NCBI RefSeq assembly: GCF_000247695.1
Contig: NW_004624751.1
Coordinates: forward strand, 24,593,187 to 24,657,186
Direction: 5' to 3'
DNA: 64,000 bases
Origin: Heterocephalus glaber
Lineage: Eukaryota; Chordata; Mammalia; Rodentia; Bathyergidae
Shown: piece by piece, positions 46,732 through 58,735 of the stretch
Layout: each line of letters starts with the position of its first letter
Position numbering within the stretch: the first letter of the stretch is position 1
Program-made: the position numbers and the translations under genes
The notes under the pieces: model-generated
The model's database searches: none
What the model was told of the DNA's origin: nothing
What the model saw: only the letters and a program-made list of their open reading frames with translations

Positions 46732-46840
46732 CTTAAAACAATGTAAATGATAACAAAGACCCAGGGACTCGATGATCATGGCAGCTCCTTTGCCCAGTAT
46801 GTTATTACAGTAGGAGCACACACGCTTCCCACTGATTGAC
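46732..46840 (-). CDS. LMO7: LMO7 exon: first LIM zinc finger
   Basis: 109 bp. The first base completes an Arg codon (AG|G). The rest encodes [13 protein letters not shown] followed by [20 protein letters not shown] and CFK. The CSYC and HLHC pairs supply the four ligands of LIM zinc site 1, spaced as in LMO7. Acceptor ..ctgcatctag at 46841-46842; donor AAG|gtgaga at 46730-46731. An apparent extension past the donor is intron. Confidence 0.95.
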
Positions 46841-48415
46841 CTAGATGCAGAACAAGAACGGAACGGAGGCTTTCACCTGTGCAGTGCAAAGCTTGTGTTT
46901 AAAATCACTCTGGATTAGCATCAATAATGATAAGTCAAGAAAGGCTCTGAGGACTACAGGAGAAAACTTTTCACAGCCACCTAAAGCATGCCCTGACTTT
47001 ACTGTAACCCTGGACTACCTGCACAGCAGCTCTTGGACCCTTGGTGCCTATCTGCCTTAATGGTGTCACCAGACAGCAACTATTTATTTAGGGGAGGGGA
47101 CTTCTAGTTTACTTTTTGATGTGCATCTCATCTCTCTCAGTGCTAAGGCGCTTTCTCTTTACCTTCACATCCTTCCCGCATTTGTATGGCCCATCAGTGG
47201 CACTGAGCAATGTATGGCTGCTCAGTGCCTGATGTGACAACAGTCATCTCCCCAATCAAGACCTTCTCAGGGCAAGGAGGCTGTGGTCTGCTCTCTAGCC
47301 CCTGCTGCCCTTGGCTGGAGAGCCCAGGAAGCCCAGGAAGCACTGTCCTCTCTGCACAGATTTCGTCTCCCCTGAGAAACTGACCATAAATCCTCACCTC
47401 TTTTCTCTGACTTCAAACTCTCTAATACACATTTTGTAGGTTCTGATAAATGTAATATTCTTTGGATATAAAATGTTTTCTTTTAATATCTCTTATTTGA
47501 CAGCAAAAAAAAAATGTAGTATCAGTGTATTTCAACTTACAAGCATTGTGTGTGCGACAAAAGTAGTACATGTCAGCAGAACAGAAGCACAGCTATACGT
47601 ACTTAGGTGAAGCCCAAAAGATCTGGGCGAAGCTGTGCAGGTCTAAGAGCATAACCCACATTGACATCTGTGCTTCACTTCCTAGTACAAGGCCAGCGGC
47701 TGGTTAAGAGGCTATCAATCTCTTACACCTTCCCACACCACAGGACCTACACAATTCCGCCAATGCAGCCTGCACACAAGGTTGGCCAACCAGATAACAG
47801 GTAAGCAAGGGTTTGGGCAACCAAAACCCCCAAAGCAAGATCTAATCTATTTAATAATTTTCTTTTAAATCCATCTTGTTAAAAGCTTCCCAGATTATGG
47901 AGCTTGATTACACTGTCTTTCTTTTTTCTTTTGGTACCAGGGATCGAACTCGGGACCTTGTGATTGTGAGGCAGGCGGTGGAACCACTGAGCTAAATCCC
48001 TGGCCCTCTTTTTCTTTCAGTTCCTATGAGTTTGTGTTAGTGTGACTAAAAACAGTCAAACATTTTGCAATACTGCTTCTTCTAAAAAATGTGAAACATA
48101 CTCAAGAGCTGCTATGTACTTTTGCAATTCCACATGTAAGATTCCTCATATTTCTCTTCCATCTAAGACACTGACCACAAGCACAGGCAGACCAGACCCT
48201 GGCAACAGGTAAACATCTTAAAGGTCTCAGGTGGGTCCACAAGACATCCATGAAGGTACTAAGAAAGACTTCTCAATTGACTTGAAAGAACTGACTTGGA
48301 CACATTCAAAAGGCTCATATTTCTTTATCAGAATGCTAGGACAAGGTCTGGGGAAATTTTTAATCAAAACGTCCCCTGAGACCAAGAGAAAGAAAAGAAA
48401 CTTGAAATGCCTCAC
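46841..48415 (-). other. LMO7: LMO7 intron
   Basis: 1.6 kb with one reverse ID SINE at about 47925-48006 and no additional exon seen. The phases on both sides (AG|G) join directly. Confidence 0.7.
47925..48006 (-). mobile_element. ID-type SINE in LMO7 intron
   Basis: Reverse copy (ggtaccagggatcgaactcg ... accactgagctaaatccctgg) in a T-rich context. Possible flanking tctttctttttt-type duplications are low-complexity. Confidence 0.9.
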
Positions 48416-48700
48416 CTGTTTCGGAGCTGAGAGCCTGGCTGTGAAGCAGAAAGGGAATGGCTGGGCAGGGTGGCAGACTGCGTAGTGGTAGCCAGCTTCA
48501 CTGGGCCAGAAGGAGGAGGGCCCACACTGGAGGATGGGTTTCGCATATAAGCACGGTTTGACGTGGACAGGAACTGAGGAGGTGGGCGGCTAAAGTCTTG
48601 AACGGAGGAAGAAGCACAGACTCCCGAAGACTGATTGAGCCAAGGGGATTGTCTCCAAGAACCAGACCGCTGGGAGTCCAGGTTATCTAGAGACTCCCCT
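48416..48700 (-). CDS. LMO7: LMO7 exon: Ser/Pro-rich linker before LIM
   Basis: 285 bp encoding 94 whole residues, starting GESLDNLDSQRSGSWRQSPW and ending SQPGSQLRNR (the last Arg shared with the next exon). It is rich in Ser, Pro, Gln and Asn, with FSRPPPQ and RNPSSSVGPPPSG segments, so probably disordered with many phosphorylatable serines. Acceptor ttgtgcattgcag at 48701; donor AACAG|gtgag. This is the linker that precedes the LIM domain in LMO7. Confidence 0.93.
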
Positions 48701-49074
48701 CTGCAATGCACAAAGGACTCATCAAGACAGCATCAAATCCTCAGCTAGAAATCTACCCAACACCTCAGGACAGCTGTGAAAAGATCCATCTTATGCATTT
48801 TATATCAGGTATCTACCCAACAGTCCAGTTACACATAAAATTACCTTTATTAAACTGTGTGTCCTCATCAGAGGCATTTCACATTTCAATCAACCTTCAC
48901 TTTTATTTTTATTTATCTGGTGCTTAAATGAAAGAATAAGTACCAACCAAAGGGTAAAGAAAATTCAGAAGGAAAATATCTTTAAATAAAGACTAGGATT
49001 AAGAAGAGAGGCACTTACCCTTTACATCTTTAACAGACATATAAATCTTAAAATCTTTCAAAATTCAACCAAAA

Positions 49075-49260
49075 ACTACATCTCAAGCACTTAAACATCA
49101 TAGGTATTGGGCTAGACACTGTAACTACCATTTTAAACTTTATCTTCACAACACTACACAAGAGAGTTTTTAATCTCATGGATGTTAACTTGTCCACAGT
49201 AAAAGTCAGTCAGTAGCTTTCAAACCACTGTCATCCAGAGTCTAAAGCAACCCAGCCATG
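49075..49260 (-). repeat. MIR relic
   Basis: Reversed MIR order: 'aggtattgggctagacactg', 'accattttaaactttatctt', 'acttgtccacagtaaaagtc'. Confidence 0.6.
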
Positions 49261-49422
49261 CTTCCACAAGGCTCTCATTCATTCACCACCCAAGCTCTTT
49301 CAACAACTGCTTAGTGCCTACATCATACGAAGCATTAATCAGCTACTTTCCTCAAATTGAATGTACATCTAAAAGAGGATTTAGTTTACGAGCTGATTTA
49401 AATACACCTTTTAGAACATTTT

Positions 49423-49505
49423 GGGGGGGGGGTACAGGGGATCGAACTCAGGACCTTGAGCTTGCAAGGCAGGCAGCGGAACCATCGAGCTAAATCCCCA
49501 GCCCC
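49423..49505 (-). mobile_element. ID-type SINE
   Basis: Reverse ID with a G-run at its tail side, flanked by tagaacatttt at 49412-49422 and 49506-49516. Confidence 0.9.
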
Positions 49506-49745
49506 TAGAACATTTTTCTTAAAGTTATATACTTATACTAATAGTGGCCTACAAAATTAACTCCAAATTATGAGGGGTTTTCTTACCTGGTCAGGTTTGT
49601 TTTTTTTTTTTTCAGTTGAAAAGTGTTTATCTCACTCTAAAATGAAATAAATAAAACTAGGAAAATTTAAGTCTGTACTTTTGATGCTGATACATATTTT
49701 TAAATAAATGTAAAACTATAAAGAGAGATAAAGATTTTGTTTGTT

Positions 49746-49860
49746 TGCTTTTTTGAGACAGGGTCTCACAATGCAGTCCAGGCTGGCCTCGAACTGCAGT
49801 GATCCTCCTGCCTCAGCCTTCCAAGTGCTGGTATTACAGCTATGCACCACCATGCCTGGA
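49746..49860 (-). mobile_element. B1-type SINE (7SL-derived)
   Basis: Reverse B1 monomer: 'gagacagggtctcacaatgc', 'aggctggcctcgaactgcag', 'cctcagccttccaagtgctg', 'caccaccatgcctgg'. B1 is rodent-specific and supports the host call. Confidence 0.9.
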
Positions 49861-50797
49861 TATAATTTGTTTAGTACTGTTTCTTTCTAATGAATTGACC
49901 ATTCCATTTGCCAAGTTCTGAAATGGCCAACAGACCATAGAAAGACATCTCTTTAGGCTCCCGCTTGAAACCAACAGCTTCAGAAAACTCCCAGCCTTGA
50001 TTCAGGGCCAGTGGTCAGGTTTTTTATTGATCTTAAGACATTTTCTTATACCAAGTTTAAAATGCTTAGTTTACTTGAGCATTATAGAAGTAATATATCA
50101 ACACATGGAGAAAAACTGAAGCAGTACAGAAGGGTATTTGAGGGAGGGCAAAGGCCCCCTTCCTCCCTTGGTTACCATAACTACCTATAAATTCCTTACC
50201 ACCCCAATCCCTAAAGGTAACCACTGTTAACTGTGGGTCCTTCCAGACCTTTCTCACCTATGTAAGCAAATATGTGCATATACATTCAAATTTACACAAG
50301 TACATATAAGTTTATATACAGGTACAATGTGCTTGTATGTTTAACCATCTATCAAATGGGATTATTCCACACACAATCTTCAATACCTTGCTACCACTTA
50401 ACATATATTGTCTTAGATCATTTTCATGCCCGTTCATGTGATGGTCTGTACCCTGGAGGCCCCCATGAGCCAGGCTTCCGTATCCAGCCCTGTGCACTCC
50501 CTTCTCGCTGACTCTGAGGTTGACCTGTGACTAACCTGGCCAGTGAGGCATCAGCTAATATGATGCACTAGAGTGTGATAAACACAGGCCAGGGACTGTC
50601 CTTCTGGTAAGACCACCTCTGAATCCAGCGCCATGCCCTGAAGCAGCCTCCACGGATATATAGGGAGGCCCACAGGAAAACAGAAGTTCCTAGTCCAGAA
50701 CTCTGACTGGACTCTCAGCAGAACCTCTACATTAAGGGCAGAAAAATCACAGCTCCTTACTAAGATATGTACAGCTTCTGAGCTAAGAATTCTTTTC

Positions 50798-50916
50798 TTT
50801 TTTTCTTTTTGAGACAGGGTCTCACTGTGTATTCCAGACTGGCCCCAAACTCATGGTGATCCTCCTGCCTCAGTCTCCAGAGTGCTGGGATTATAGGCAT
50901 GCACCATAACTCCTGC
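50798..50916 (-). mobile_element. B1-type SINE (7SL-derived)
   Basis: Reverse B1 monomer (gagacagggtctcactgtgt ... gctgggattataggcatgca), flanked by ttcttttc at 50790-50797 and 50917-50924. The minus-strand frame over it is repeat-derived. Confidence 0.9.
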
Positions 50917-51508
50917 TTCTTTTCATATTTCAAAGAATAATTTTTTAAATGTGACAATGATCAATACACAAAAAAATCTTGCCTATTCCAGCACTCAAGT
51001 TATTGCTGCTCAAGCGTCAGCCAACATCATGCAAAGAATTGCACAGGTAACTCTCAGAATTGAGAGAATGAATTATTATTTCAACCCCTATGTTTTGAGG
51101 TGGTGCATCATACAAAAATACACCTCTCTCATTCTTTAATAATTGTATAGTATTATATCTTATTGGTACACCAGTATTTATTGAACTACTGCTAAATATG
51201 CTCTTAACAGTGTGATTTTTTTTTTTACCATTGCCAATGTTTAAGTATACATTTTTGGATATATTTTTGCATACTTAGACAAATATATTCAGAAGATAAA
51301 GAGTATTAGAAACTAAATTGCTCACCGGGAATAACATAAAAATTTGCTTAATACATACTGAAAAACTATATACCCAACTACAAATGATAATTATTTTCCT
51401 TATACAATTATCAATACTAGGTTTAATCAATCTTTTAATCTTTAAAAATCTAATAAGGAAAAGGTTATATATTATTATGGGAATATTGTTGATCATTATA
51501 CATTTACC

Positions 51509-51622
51509 CTTTTTTTGAGACCCGGTCTTGCTACAGAGCCCAGCCTGGCCTTGAACTCTCAGTGATCCTCCTGCCTCAGCCTTCCAAGTGCTGGGATTAT
51601 TGGCATGTACCACCACACTGAG
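51509..51622 (-). mobile_element. B1-type SINE (7SL-derived)
   Basis: Reverse B1 (gagacccggtcttgctacag ... gctgggattattggcatgta) ending 'caccacactgagc'. Its end overlaps the target-site duplication of the next L1. Confidence 0.9.
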
Positions 51623-51640
51623 CTACATTAATTTTTTGTT

Positions 51641-51990
51641 GTTGTTTAAATTCTTTTATTGGTACATTTTAGGTATACAATACATTTACATTTACCATTG
51701 GGTATTTGTACCTGTACATGATGTATCTTGGTTCTTATTTTTTCCCCATTCCCTGTGCTCCCCTCCCTATTTACAAAGACTTTGTTTCCATTTTTTCCTT
51801 TTCTCATCATTTTTCCTTTCCCTCCTTTCCTTTCTCCTTCCCCTCCCACTTCCCCTACCCCTTTGGACCTTTTCTTCCTATTTCAAATTATCAATTAATT
51901 ATTCATAAAACTCACAATTGTTCCTCTCCATGAAAATCTTTAGTAAAAGGCAAAAGATTTATATGATCTGAAGAGAAACCAAAGTATACC
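51641..51990 (-). mobile_element. 5'-truncated L1 3' end, reversed, with TSD
   Basis: 350 bp of the same young L1 tail, reversed (left part 'tttattggtacattttaggt', right part a pyrimidine-rich 3' UTR). It is flanked by near-identical gagctacattaattttttgt / gagctgcattaatttttgtt at 51620-51640 and 51991-52010. Confidence 0.9.
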
Positions 51991-52238
51991 GAGCTGCATT
52001 AATTTTTGTTTCTCTTTCCTATAAACTGCCTGTTTGTATCACATGTCTATTTTTATGAAGTTATTGGGGTTCATTTGCTGATTTTTTTTAAAAAATGTTA
52101 TTTGTATACTGAGAAAATTATCTCTTTTTGATAGCGCGCTATAAATAACTTTTCCCAGTTTTGTCAAGTAAGGAAATACTGAATCAGAGTAACTGCAGTA
52201 TTTCCTTACCAAAATATACCTTTTAAAATGTTCACCCA

Positions 52239-52321
52239 GGGCCGGGGATTTAGCTCAGTGGTTTCGCCCCAAGTGCAAGGACCCGAGTTTGATCCCCGGT
52301 ACCAAAAAAAAAAAAAGAATG
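52239..52321 (+). mobile_element. ID-type SINE, shortened body
   Basis: Forward ID (gccggggatttagctcagtg). It lacks part of the anticodon-arm region: 'gtttcgccccaagtgcaagg' replaces the usual longer segment. Flanked by taaaatgttcaccca at 52224-52238 and 52322-52336. Confidence 0.9.
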
Positions 52322-52854
52322 TAAAATGTTCACCCATTTCATCTCCAATTTATATTTATATATTTACCTTCTTAAAGTTATAAAATTTAACTTTTTCACA
52401 CTTTGTGAAATCCATTATGGTGATTCCAATGTAACTATTATCTCCTTATAAACCTAAACAGAGGTTTCCTTCTTTTCTTAATTCAGCAGCCTTTTTTAAT
52501 AATCAGAATCCCACTTAGAGTTCTAAGACCAGACTTAACCTATTAAAACCATGTCATCCCATCCAACTGTCTTCCCTGCTTGAGCAACAGTTTCTCTTCT
52601 TATAAAATACAGTTACCATCTCTACCTTAAACCATTTTCCCTACATTAAATGAGATGATGTAGACAAATTAACAGACTCGTGCTTGACACAAATAGTGCT
52701 CCAGTAATATTGTCTTCAACTTGTCTTACTTTCGCCAAATGCCTAAAAGAGCTGAATAAATCATGACGACATCTTTATTGTCCTACTTATGAGCATGTCT
52801 ATGAATTAAATATCTGTCTCACACCAGAGAAGTAATTTCTAAACTGCCTCTCAC

Positions 52855-53068
52855 CTTCTCATAATTCCAGGCAGACAGATGGGCTCTTTATTCACACTGG
52901 AACTGCGCTGCCGGATCCAGCTGTTGTCATTGTGAAGGGATGTCCTCTTCCTCATCTCCTGAAGGATTTGCTGTCTCTCCAACTCTGCTCCTGAGGGGCC
53001 TTGATCTTTCTTGGAACTCCTCTGTGAAAAGGTAGTGCTTTCTATTCGGTCTAAGTATTTGTTGCTTC
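52855..53068 (-). CDS. LMO7: LMO7 exon: basic and Ser-rich linker
   Basis: 214 bp. Two bases (GA) complete a Gly codon, then SNKYLDRIESTTFSQRSSKK and, further on, ELERQQILQEMRKRTSLHND and NSWIRQRSSSVN, ending GIMRR with the last Arg split AG|A. Acceptor taatttag at 53069-53070; donor AGAAG|gtgagag. The NSWIRQRSSSVNKEP segment is a strong LMO7 signature as I remember it. Confidence 0.93.
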
Positions 53069-55410
53069 CTAAATTAAAAACATATCAAAAGCTTCCAGAT
53101 TAGTAGATAAGAAATAATAATGGATAAAGCTCCAAAGATAGGGCAGCCTAAAATGTGACACTGTGCACACAAGCTAACATTACCATCTTCCAATGAGGTG
53201 GCTGCATGAGAAGAGACACTTTCTCCTCTTACTGCTGGAAATTCCAGCTCCACACCCACAGGCAGGCCACAGAGCACCCAGGAAGATCACAGCAGCAGCC
53301 CAACAGAAGAAAATTAGTATGGGTTTTAGCAACAGTCAGTTACAAAATCCTCATCTTGATATATTTCCTTCCATCTTCTTTTCCTTCTTAAATTAACCAG
53401 GGACATACTCCCTGAATGCTTGCTGGGACAACTCTACAAGAAAATAGGGAGTTTTCTTTTTAAAAACTTAACACTCCCCTTAGGGAGAGAGACATAGCCT
53501 GTTTGTGCCGTAAGTCACAGACTAAGCCATGTCCAAGTTGTAGAAATGTGGGAGTTGAATACGTGTGAGCATATTCAATTACTGAAATAGCTTTTGTGAA
53601 TGGGAAAAACAGCGAAGTAATCCAAATGATAGTCCATGAATGCTACCATACTTGTTTCTAAGAAACTTGCAGAACTATAATTTGGATGTTGAACTTATTC
53701 CAAGGGCTTTGTCTCTTGAATTTGTTGACTAATTTCTCATTTGGGTAAAACAACTACAACTTTGAAGTGTCATCCATGCCTTAATGTGGATTAGGAAATT
53801 TTATCTAAGGATACTGTTAATGTTCTCTCAGAATTCATAATTTATCTAGTCCCATCTTCCAGTAAGCAATGATTTCTTAGATTGTATTTAACATAGCTTA
53901 TCAATTTAGCTCAACATTAAATGAAACCTTTTCTACTTTCAAAGTACTTTATTGGCATAACCAAGTTATTTCCTCATACATTTAATAATTTCCACTGCCT
54001 ATTATTCAGAAATTTGTAGTCCATTAATAAAAGGGAGAAAGCATACATACACATAGTAACCAGATTAGACACAAACAAGAAATGAACAAGATTATTCCAG
54101 AGAGTCACTTGCTGTTCAAACACAGGCCACGTGTTTAACTTAGGTAAGAATACAACCACTACATGATGAAAGTATTTAATGGAACATTGAAGCACTTAAA
54201 CCATAATTTTAATAGTGGCAAGGTGCAAATTTAGGGAATAAGAAATGGAAAATTCAAATAGGGAAAAAAGTCCGAAGACCAGAGAAATGACTGATAAATT
54301 GGGAATTAAGAAAAAAGACAATTTGATTACAGTTAAGACTTCCTAGAGGGAAAAAATAGAAGAAAAAAAAAAAAAGGCTGGAAAGTTATATTAGGACCAA
54401 GATAACAGAAGACCCAACTTGTTCAAGGCAAGAAGCAGTGGAAAAAATCAGGGCCGGGGATTTAGCTCAGTGGTTCCGCCACCTGCCCTAAAAGCACAAG
54501 GACCCGAGTTCAATCCCTGGTACAAAAAAAACAGGCATGAAAAAAATCATAAATCCTACTGGAAAATGTAAATTCTGTAAGCTTCAACCAGAGGTTACCA
54601 ACCAGTTTCCGCCAGACTATTTCAGCCAATAGACCTGATATTTTACTCACAGAGAATTTTAAATATTTTTAAATTCTTTGTCAGCAATTTAAAGACAACA
54701 CACAGAAATACAGACTTTGTTTCCTTACTTTTTTACTTCTCTTTTAAAACAACAGAAATAGGTGGCTGTCAGAGGTTTGCATTCTCCCATGTGTCAGTGA
54801 TGAGCTGGCACTGGGGAGAGCCTATCCACCTCAATGCCCGCCTGGCCTTGCATTTACTTACATAACTGACCAGGAGCCCCGCCCCCTTATGCAAACCCTT
54901 AAATTTTACTGATTGCTTAGAGTCTTTTTTCTTAGTTATGTAATTTCATTACACAAATTCATTATAAACATACAACTAACAGCATCAGCTTCCAAACTGT
55001 TTTTGGGAAGTTAGTAAAATTATCACTTTGCGTTTTTGACAGTTTGGCACTCAAATGTACCACTTCAAATTTGTATGTAATTTTAAGTCCCTTTGTATAT
55101 TACAGAAATATCTTCTGTCCCATTTCTCCACTGCAGGATGAAATCTACTATACAAAACTGTATAAACATTACTTTCCGAACTTCCCACATAGTTCATTAG
55201 CTATTTAAACACCATTTTAACCAGCTGGTATTCTTTCCATTATAAATAAAGCCAAAATAAACATAAGATAGTTGTTTTATTACAGACACTAAAAATAGTA
55301 TTTTAATATTAATTAATCTGAAAAATCTTGCCCTTAAAAATACTTATCATAGTATATGAACATACAAATAAGAAATTATGCTGAAGAAATTTTTAAGAAG
55401 TCACATTTAC
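53069..55410 (-). other. LMO7: LMO7 intron
   Basis: 2.3 kb with one forward ID SINE (54451-54538). No exon seen inside. Small plus-strand frames near 53193-53396 lack domains. Confidence 0.65.
54451..54538 (+). mobile_element. ID-type SINE
   Basis: Forward ID (gggccggggatttagctcag ... gagttcaatccctggtac), flanked by gaaaaaatca at 54441-54450 and gaaaaaaatca at 54539-54549. Confidence 0.9.
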
Positions 55411-55463
55411 CATTTTTATTTGTGGGGTAATCATTCAGTTCAGTAATAGATCTGGATTTATTC
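55411..55463 (-). CDS. LMO7: LMO7 short exon (53 bp)
   Basis: One base completes Arg (AG|G), then NKSRSITELNDYPTNKN and a final G of the next Gly codon. Acceptor 'ttttag' at 55464-55465; donor AATG|gtaaatg. Its position and phase fit the NKSRS..ELDDY..NKN stretch of LMO7. Confidence 0.92.
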
Positions 55464-56304
55464 CTAAAACATAAAACAAAATATATTAAGTATATCTCAT
55501 GAAGAATATCTAGCTCATATTTATGAAACAAAAACACCAAACTAGATCATTTTTAAGGCATTCAATTTATTTCCTATGTCTGTGGAGAGCTATATTTATT
55601 TTTAAACCAAAGAATTTCTCATATCACACCAATTATCAGAAAACAGATGTGAGATGCTGGAAATGGACAGAAATATGACAACAGTGCTCTAGCTTCTATA
55701 ATTAAGAATATAAGTTTCTGTCAGTGTTCACTCCATTCTGGATCTCAGTTTTATCCAGGCAAACAAAGCATCTGCCATCAGGTCACCCCAAGGCAGACTG
55801 AGCTGCTCCCTCCAGAGCCCCCCAGCATCAGGATGTCAACTTCTTGGGTATTAAGGCACCACTGGTCACTCTAGAACAGCAATTTCCAAGTGCTATCCTT
55901 GCATTCCAAACAGGGATTAAAGCATACTGCACAATCACCTTTTGAAAATGCCGAGCTTTAGGTCTATAAATCAACACATGCTGATCTCATTCTCACTCAA
56001 CTAGACACACTGAGTTTCAAAAACAGTAACAATAATATACAATAGTATACAAATGCACATATATATATATTATATATGCATACCATGCAATAATCTATAA
56101 CACAGTGATGTACCACAACTAGTCGACAAGTGCATTTGTGAATAATTTTACTTAAGAAGAAAACATTTATTACCTGATCTCTGGCTAACTCCTCAGAGCC
56201 TCCAGGCATGCTTTAATCACACTACCTAGAGGTATTTATTTTCCAGGATTCCTTAATTTTCCTTTACCTGCACTTTATTTATTTAGTTGTATAAATAAAG
56301 ATTT

Positions 56305-56387
56305 TTTTTTTTTGGTACTGGGGATCGAACTTGGGACCTTGCACTTGTGAGGCAGGCAGCAGAACCACTGAGCTAAATCCCCAGCCC
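56305..56387 (-). mobile_element. ID-type SINE
   Basis: Reverse ID with poly-T tail, flanked by ataaataaagattt at 56291-56304 and 56388-56401. Confidence 0.95.
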
Positions 56388-56772
56388 ATAAATAAAGATT
56401 TGTAAACATAAATAAATTCATAGCTTTAAAGAAGAGATAAACATCTTACTGATCTATAGTTATTCAGAGATGTTCATTATAAATAAGGTCATTTATCACT
56501 CGATATTCTTTTCTAGGTCTTGTCAACCCATTCCTACCTAGTCACTCCTTTCCTTTTCCCTGTCTACTCTTCTACCTTCACAGTCATCTTGATTGCCTAT
56601 AGATATAATTCTTTCTTTATACCTATTAAATAAGGCAAAACTTCCTAAAGGAAGAATTTCATCTCTGAAAACACAGGCTAGTGGTCCTGCACCTGATATT
56701 TATAAACCAACTCTGTTCAAAAGTCCTGAGTAATTGCAGAGCTTCAAAGCATTTTAAGAATTACCTAAAACA

Positions 56773-56862
56773 GGGCCAGGGATTTAGCTCAGTGTTTCCA
56801 GCACCTGCCTTGCAAGCGTGAGGTCCCAAGTTCAATCCCAGGTACCAAAAAAACAACAAAAA
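56773..56862 (+). mobile_element. ID-type SINE
   Basis: Forward ID, flanked by the 17-bp duplication aagaattacctaaaaca at 56756-56772 and 56863-56879. The perfect duplication indicates a young insertion. Confidence 0.95.
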
Positions 56863-57671
56863 AAGAATTACCTAAAACATTAAAAATTAATGCTTTAGGA
56901 AATTCTAAAACACATATAACCTTGTTGATATCTGAAATCTTACTATCATTCCCCAAAACTGACCAGTGGTTCTAACCAAACTATTTAAAAGCAAGAGAAA
57001 GGTCATAATTCTCATTTCAGACATCTTTACATAACTGTTTTTAAATAATCTTAAACTATTGCTCACAATGGATTACAAAAAAAATGGTCACAATTTTTCC
57101 CTTGTCTATATCCATTTTTCTTGCTATGTCTCTCTTCCTATAAGAAGGTAGAGTTTTTCTCTTTTCCATAAACTTGAGCCAGTCTTGTAACTTTATTTTG
57201 GACGGTAACTTAGACCTCAAGTGCCTTCCAGACTTCCTCTTTTGAACTTTCTTTCCCACCCAACCACCATGTATGTAAGCCCTCACCTGTTTGCCGGATG
57301 CCAAAAGACCCACGACCCTATTCAGTTGCTCTCATTGCCCCGCCTGCTAGCCAGCCAATCCCCCGAAGCAGAGCCGCCTAGTTAACTGTCTAGTGAACAG
57401 GTTTGTGTGAGCCCATTCAACTAAATAAAAGAACTGCCAAGTGAGCTCAACCCAGAAAGCTGATCAAGACAAGCATGAGCCAAGTCACTAAGTTTAGAGG
57501 TAACTGTTAGCCAGCAAAAACTGGCTGATACAACAATCAACTGGCAGGTTCTCTGTGCATCCCACAAACAAGCAAGGGCTAAAGTAGCTTTTCAGGTCAT
57601 CAAGGAAAGCCTGGGGACATTCACTTAAAGTCAGTTACTATCAATCAAATAAAAGCAAATGTTCCACATAC

Positions 57672-57740
57672 CTGTCATTAGGAAACAAACCTGAAGATTC
57701 TTCTTCCTCTTTCTTTGGTATATCATAGGAATCAACAGGC
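57672..57740 (-). CDS. LMO7: LMO7 exon (69 bp, acidic)
   Basis: One base completes Arg, then PVDSYDIPKKEEEESSGLFP and ND, ending with AG of the next Arg codon. Acceptor 'gaccttttag' at 57741-57742; donor GACAG|gtatgt. The run of four Glu is longer than the KTEEASS that I recall in human. It joins QYRR of the preceding exon to make the known QYRRPVDSYD linker. Confidence 0.93.
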
Positions 57741-57962
57741 CTAAAAGGTCGGGGGGAGGGGGAGGTATAGTCAAAATATTAAACTTTATAATATTCTCTG
57801 ATTAAGAAAAGGGTACCAAAATAATGAAATTTTTGTTTCTTTATGCAAATGCCCCCTGAGTTAAAAGTAAATATACCGAAATATTTCAATCAATCACTGT
57901 AGAAAACAGACCTACTACTACCAACAGATATTTGTTAGTCAGACATGCACAAGTGTATACTG

Positions 57963-58056
57963 CAGGGCCAGGGATTTAGCTCAGTGGTTCCACTGTCTGC
58001 CTTGCAAGCGCAAAGATCCTAGTTCAATCCCCGGTATCAAAAACAAAAAGAAAAAG
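57963..58056 (+). mobile_element. ID-type SINE
   Basis: Forward ID (ccagggatttagctcagtgg ... agttcaatccccggtatc), flanked by acaagtgtatactg (57949-57962) and acaagtctatattg (58057-58070). Confidence 0.9.
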
Positions 58057-58074
58057 ACAAGTCTATATTGGACA

Positions 58075-58205
58075 CCCACTCCAGTCCAGCACTGGCCTCT
58101 GGCTATGTTACAGAAGTAAGCTCATCTGTTGGCCTCACAGTGCTTACATTTTACTGGGGGAGGTAGGCCAATAGAAAAACACATAAAAGTAACATAAAAC
58201 AGGGT
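58075..58205 (-). repeat. L2-like relic
   Basis: 'agtgcttacattttactggg' followed by 'gccaatagaaaaacacataa' resembles the reversed L2 3' region. Confidence 0.45.
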
Positions 58206-58735
58206 AAGGGCACAGAGGCAGAAAAGGTAGAGAAGAGGCATACATTTTAAAAAGGGTAATTTAGAAAGTCTGACAGGATGATATGTGAGCAGAGATTTTA
58301 ATAAAATGAATAAGGCTTTTATTTCTTGCAAAAGGAAAACTTTTTTCAGGCAGAGGAAAACAAAAAGTGCAAAAGTCCAGGGGTAGATTATATTGTATTG
58401 ACTATTTCACAGAAAAATAAGCAGGCCAGGGTGTTTGGAACATGTGAATCAGGGGAAGAGTGTTAAGAACTTAAGAGAAACCAAAGGGTCAACACAGTTG
58501 GGACAAGGACTTTGCAAGGTATACTAAGGTGGCAAGAATCCATCTGAAGGTTGAGCCGGGAATTAAGGTAACATGACTGGTTTTGTGATATAAAGACTCC
58601 ACTGGACTGCCTGCATTCCCTGTGTAGAGCAAGAACAGAAGGGACAGAGACCAGTGAGGTGCCTTGGAAGAGAGCACAATGCAATGAAGCCTAGCCTACT
58701 GCAACTCCCTCAGTCCTTGAGCTCTGGGGACAGAC

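Larger units (their letters stand above)
48701..52854 (-). other. LMO7: LMO7 intron with clustered SINEs and an L1
   Basis: 4.15 kb containing a MIR relic (49075-49260), two ID SINEs, three reverse B1s and a reversed L1 tail. No further exon is needed: AG|A joins 52855 to 48700. Confidence 0.7.
55464..57671 (-). other. LMO7: LMO7 intron
   Basis: 2.2 kb carrying a short (TA)n run near 56047-56078, a possible MER5-like relic at 55855-55990, and two ID SINEs at 56305-56387 and 56773-56862. Confidence 0.65.
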
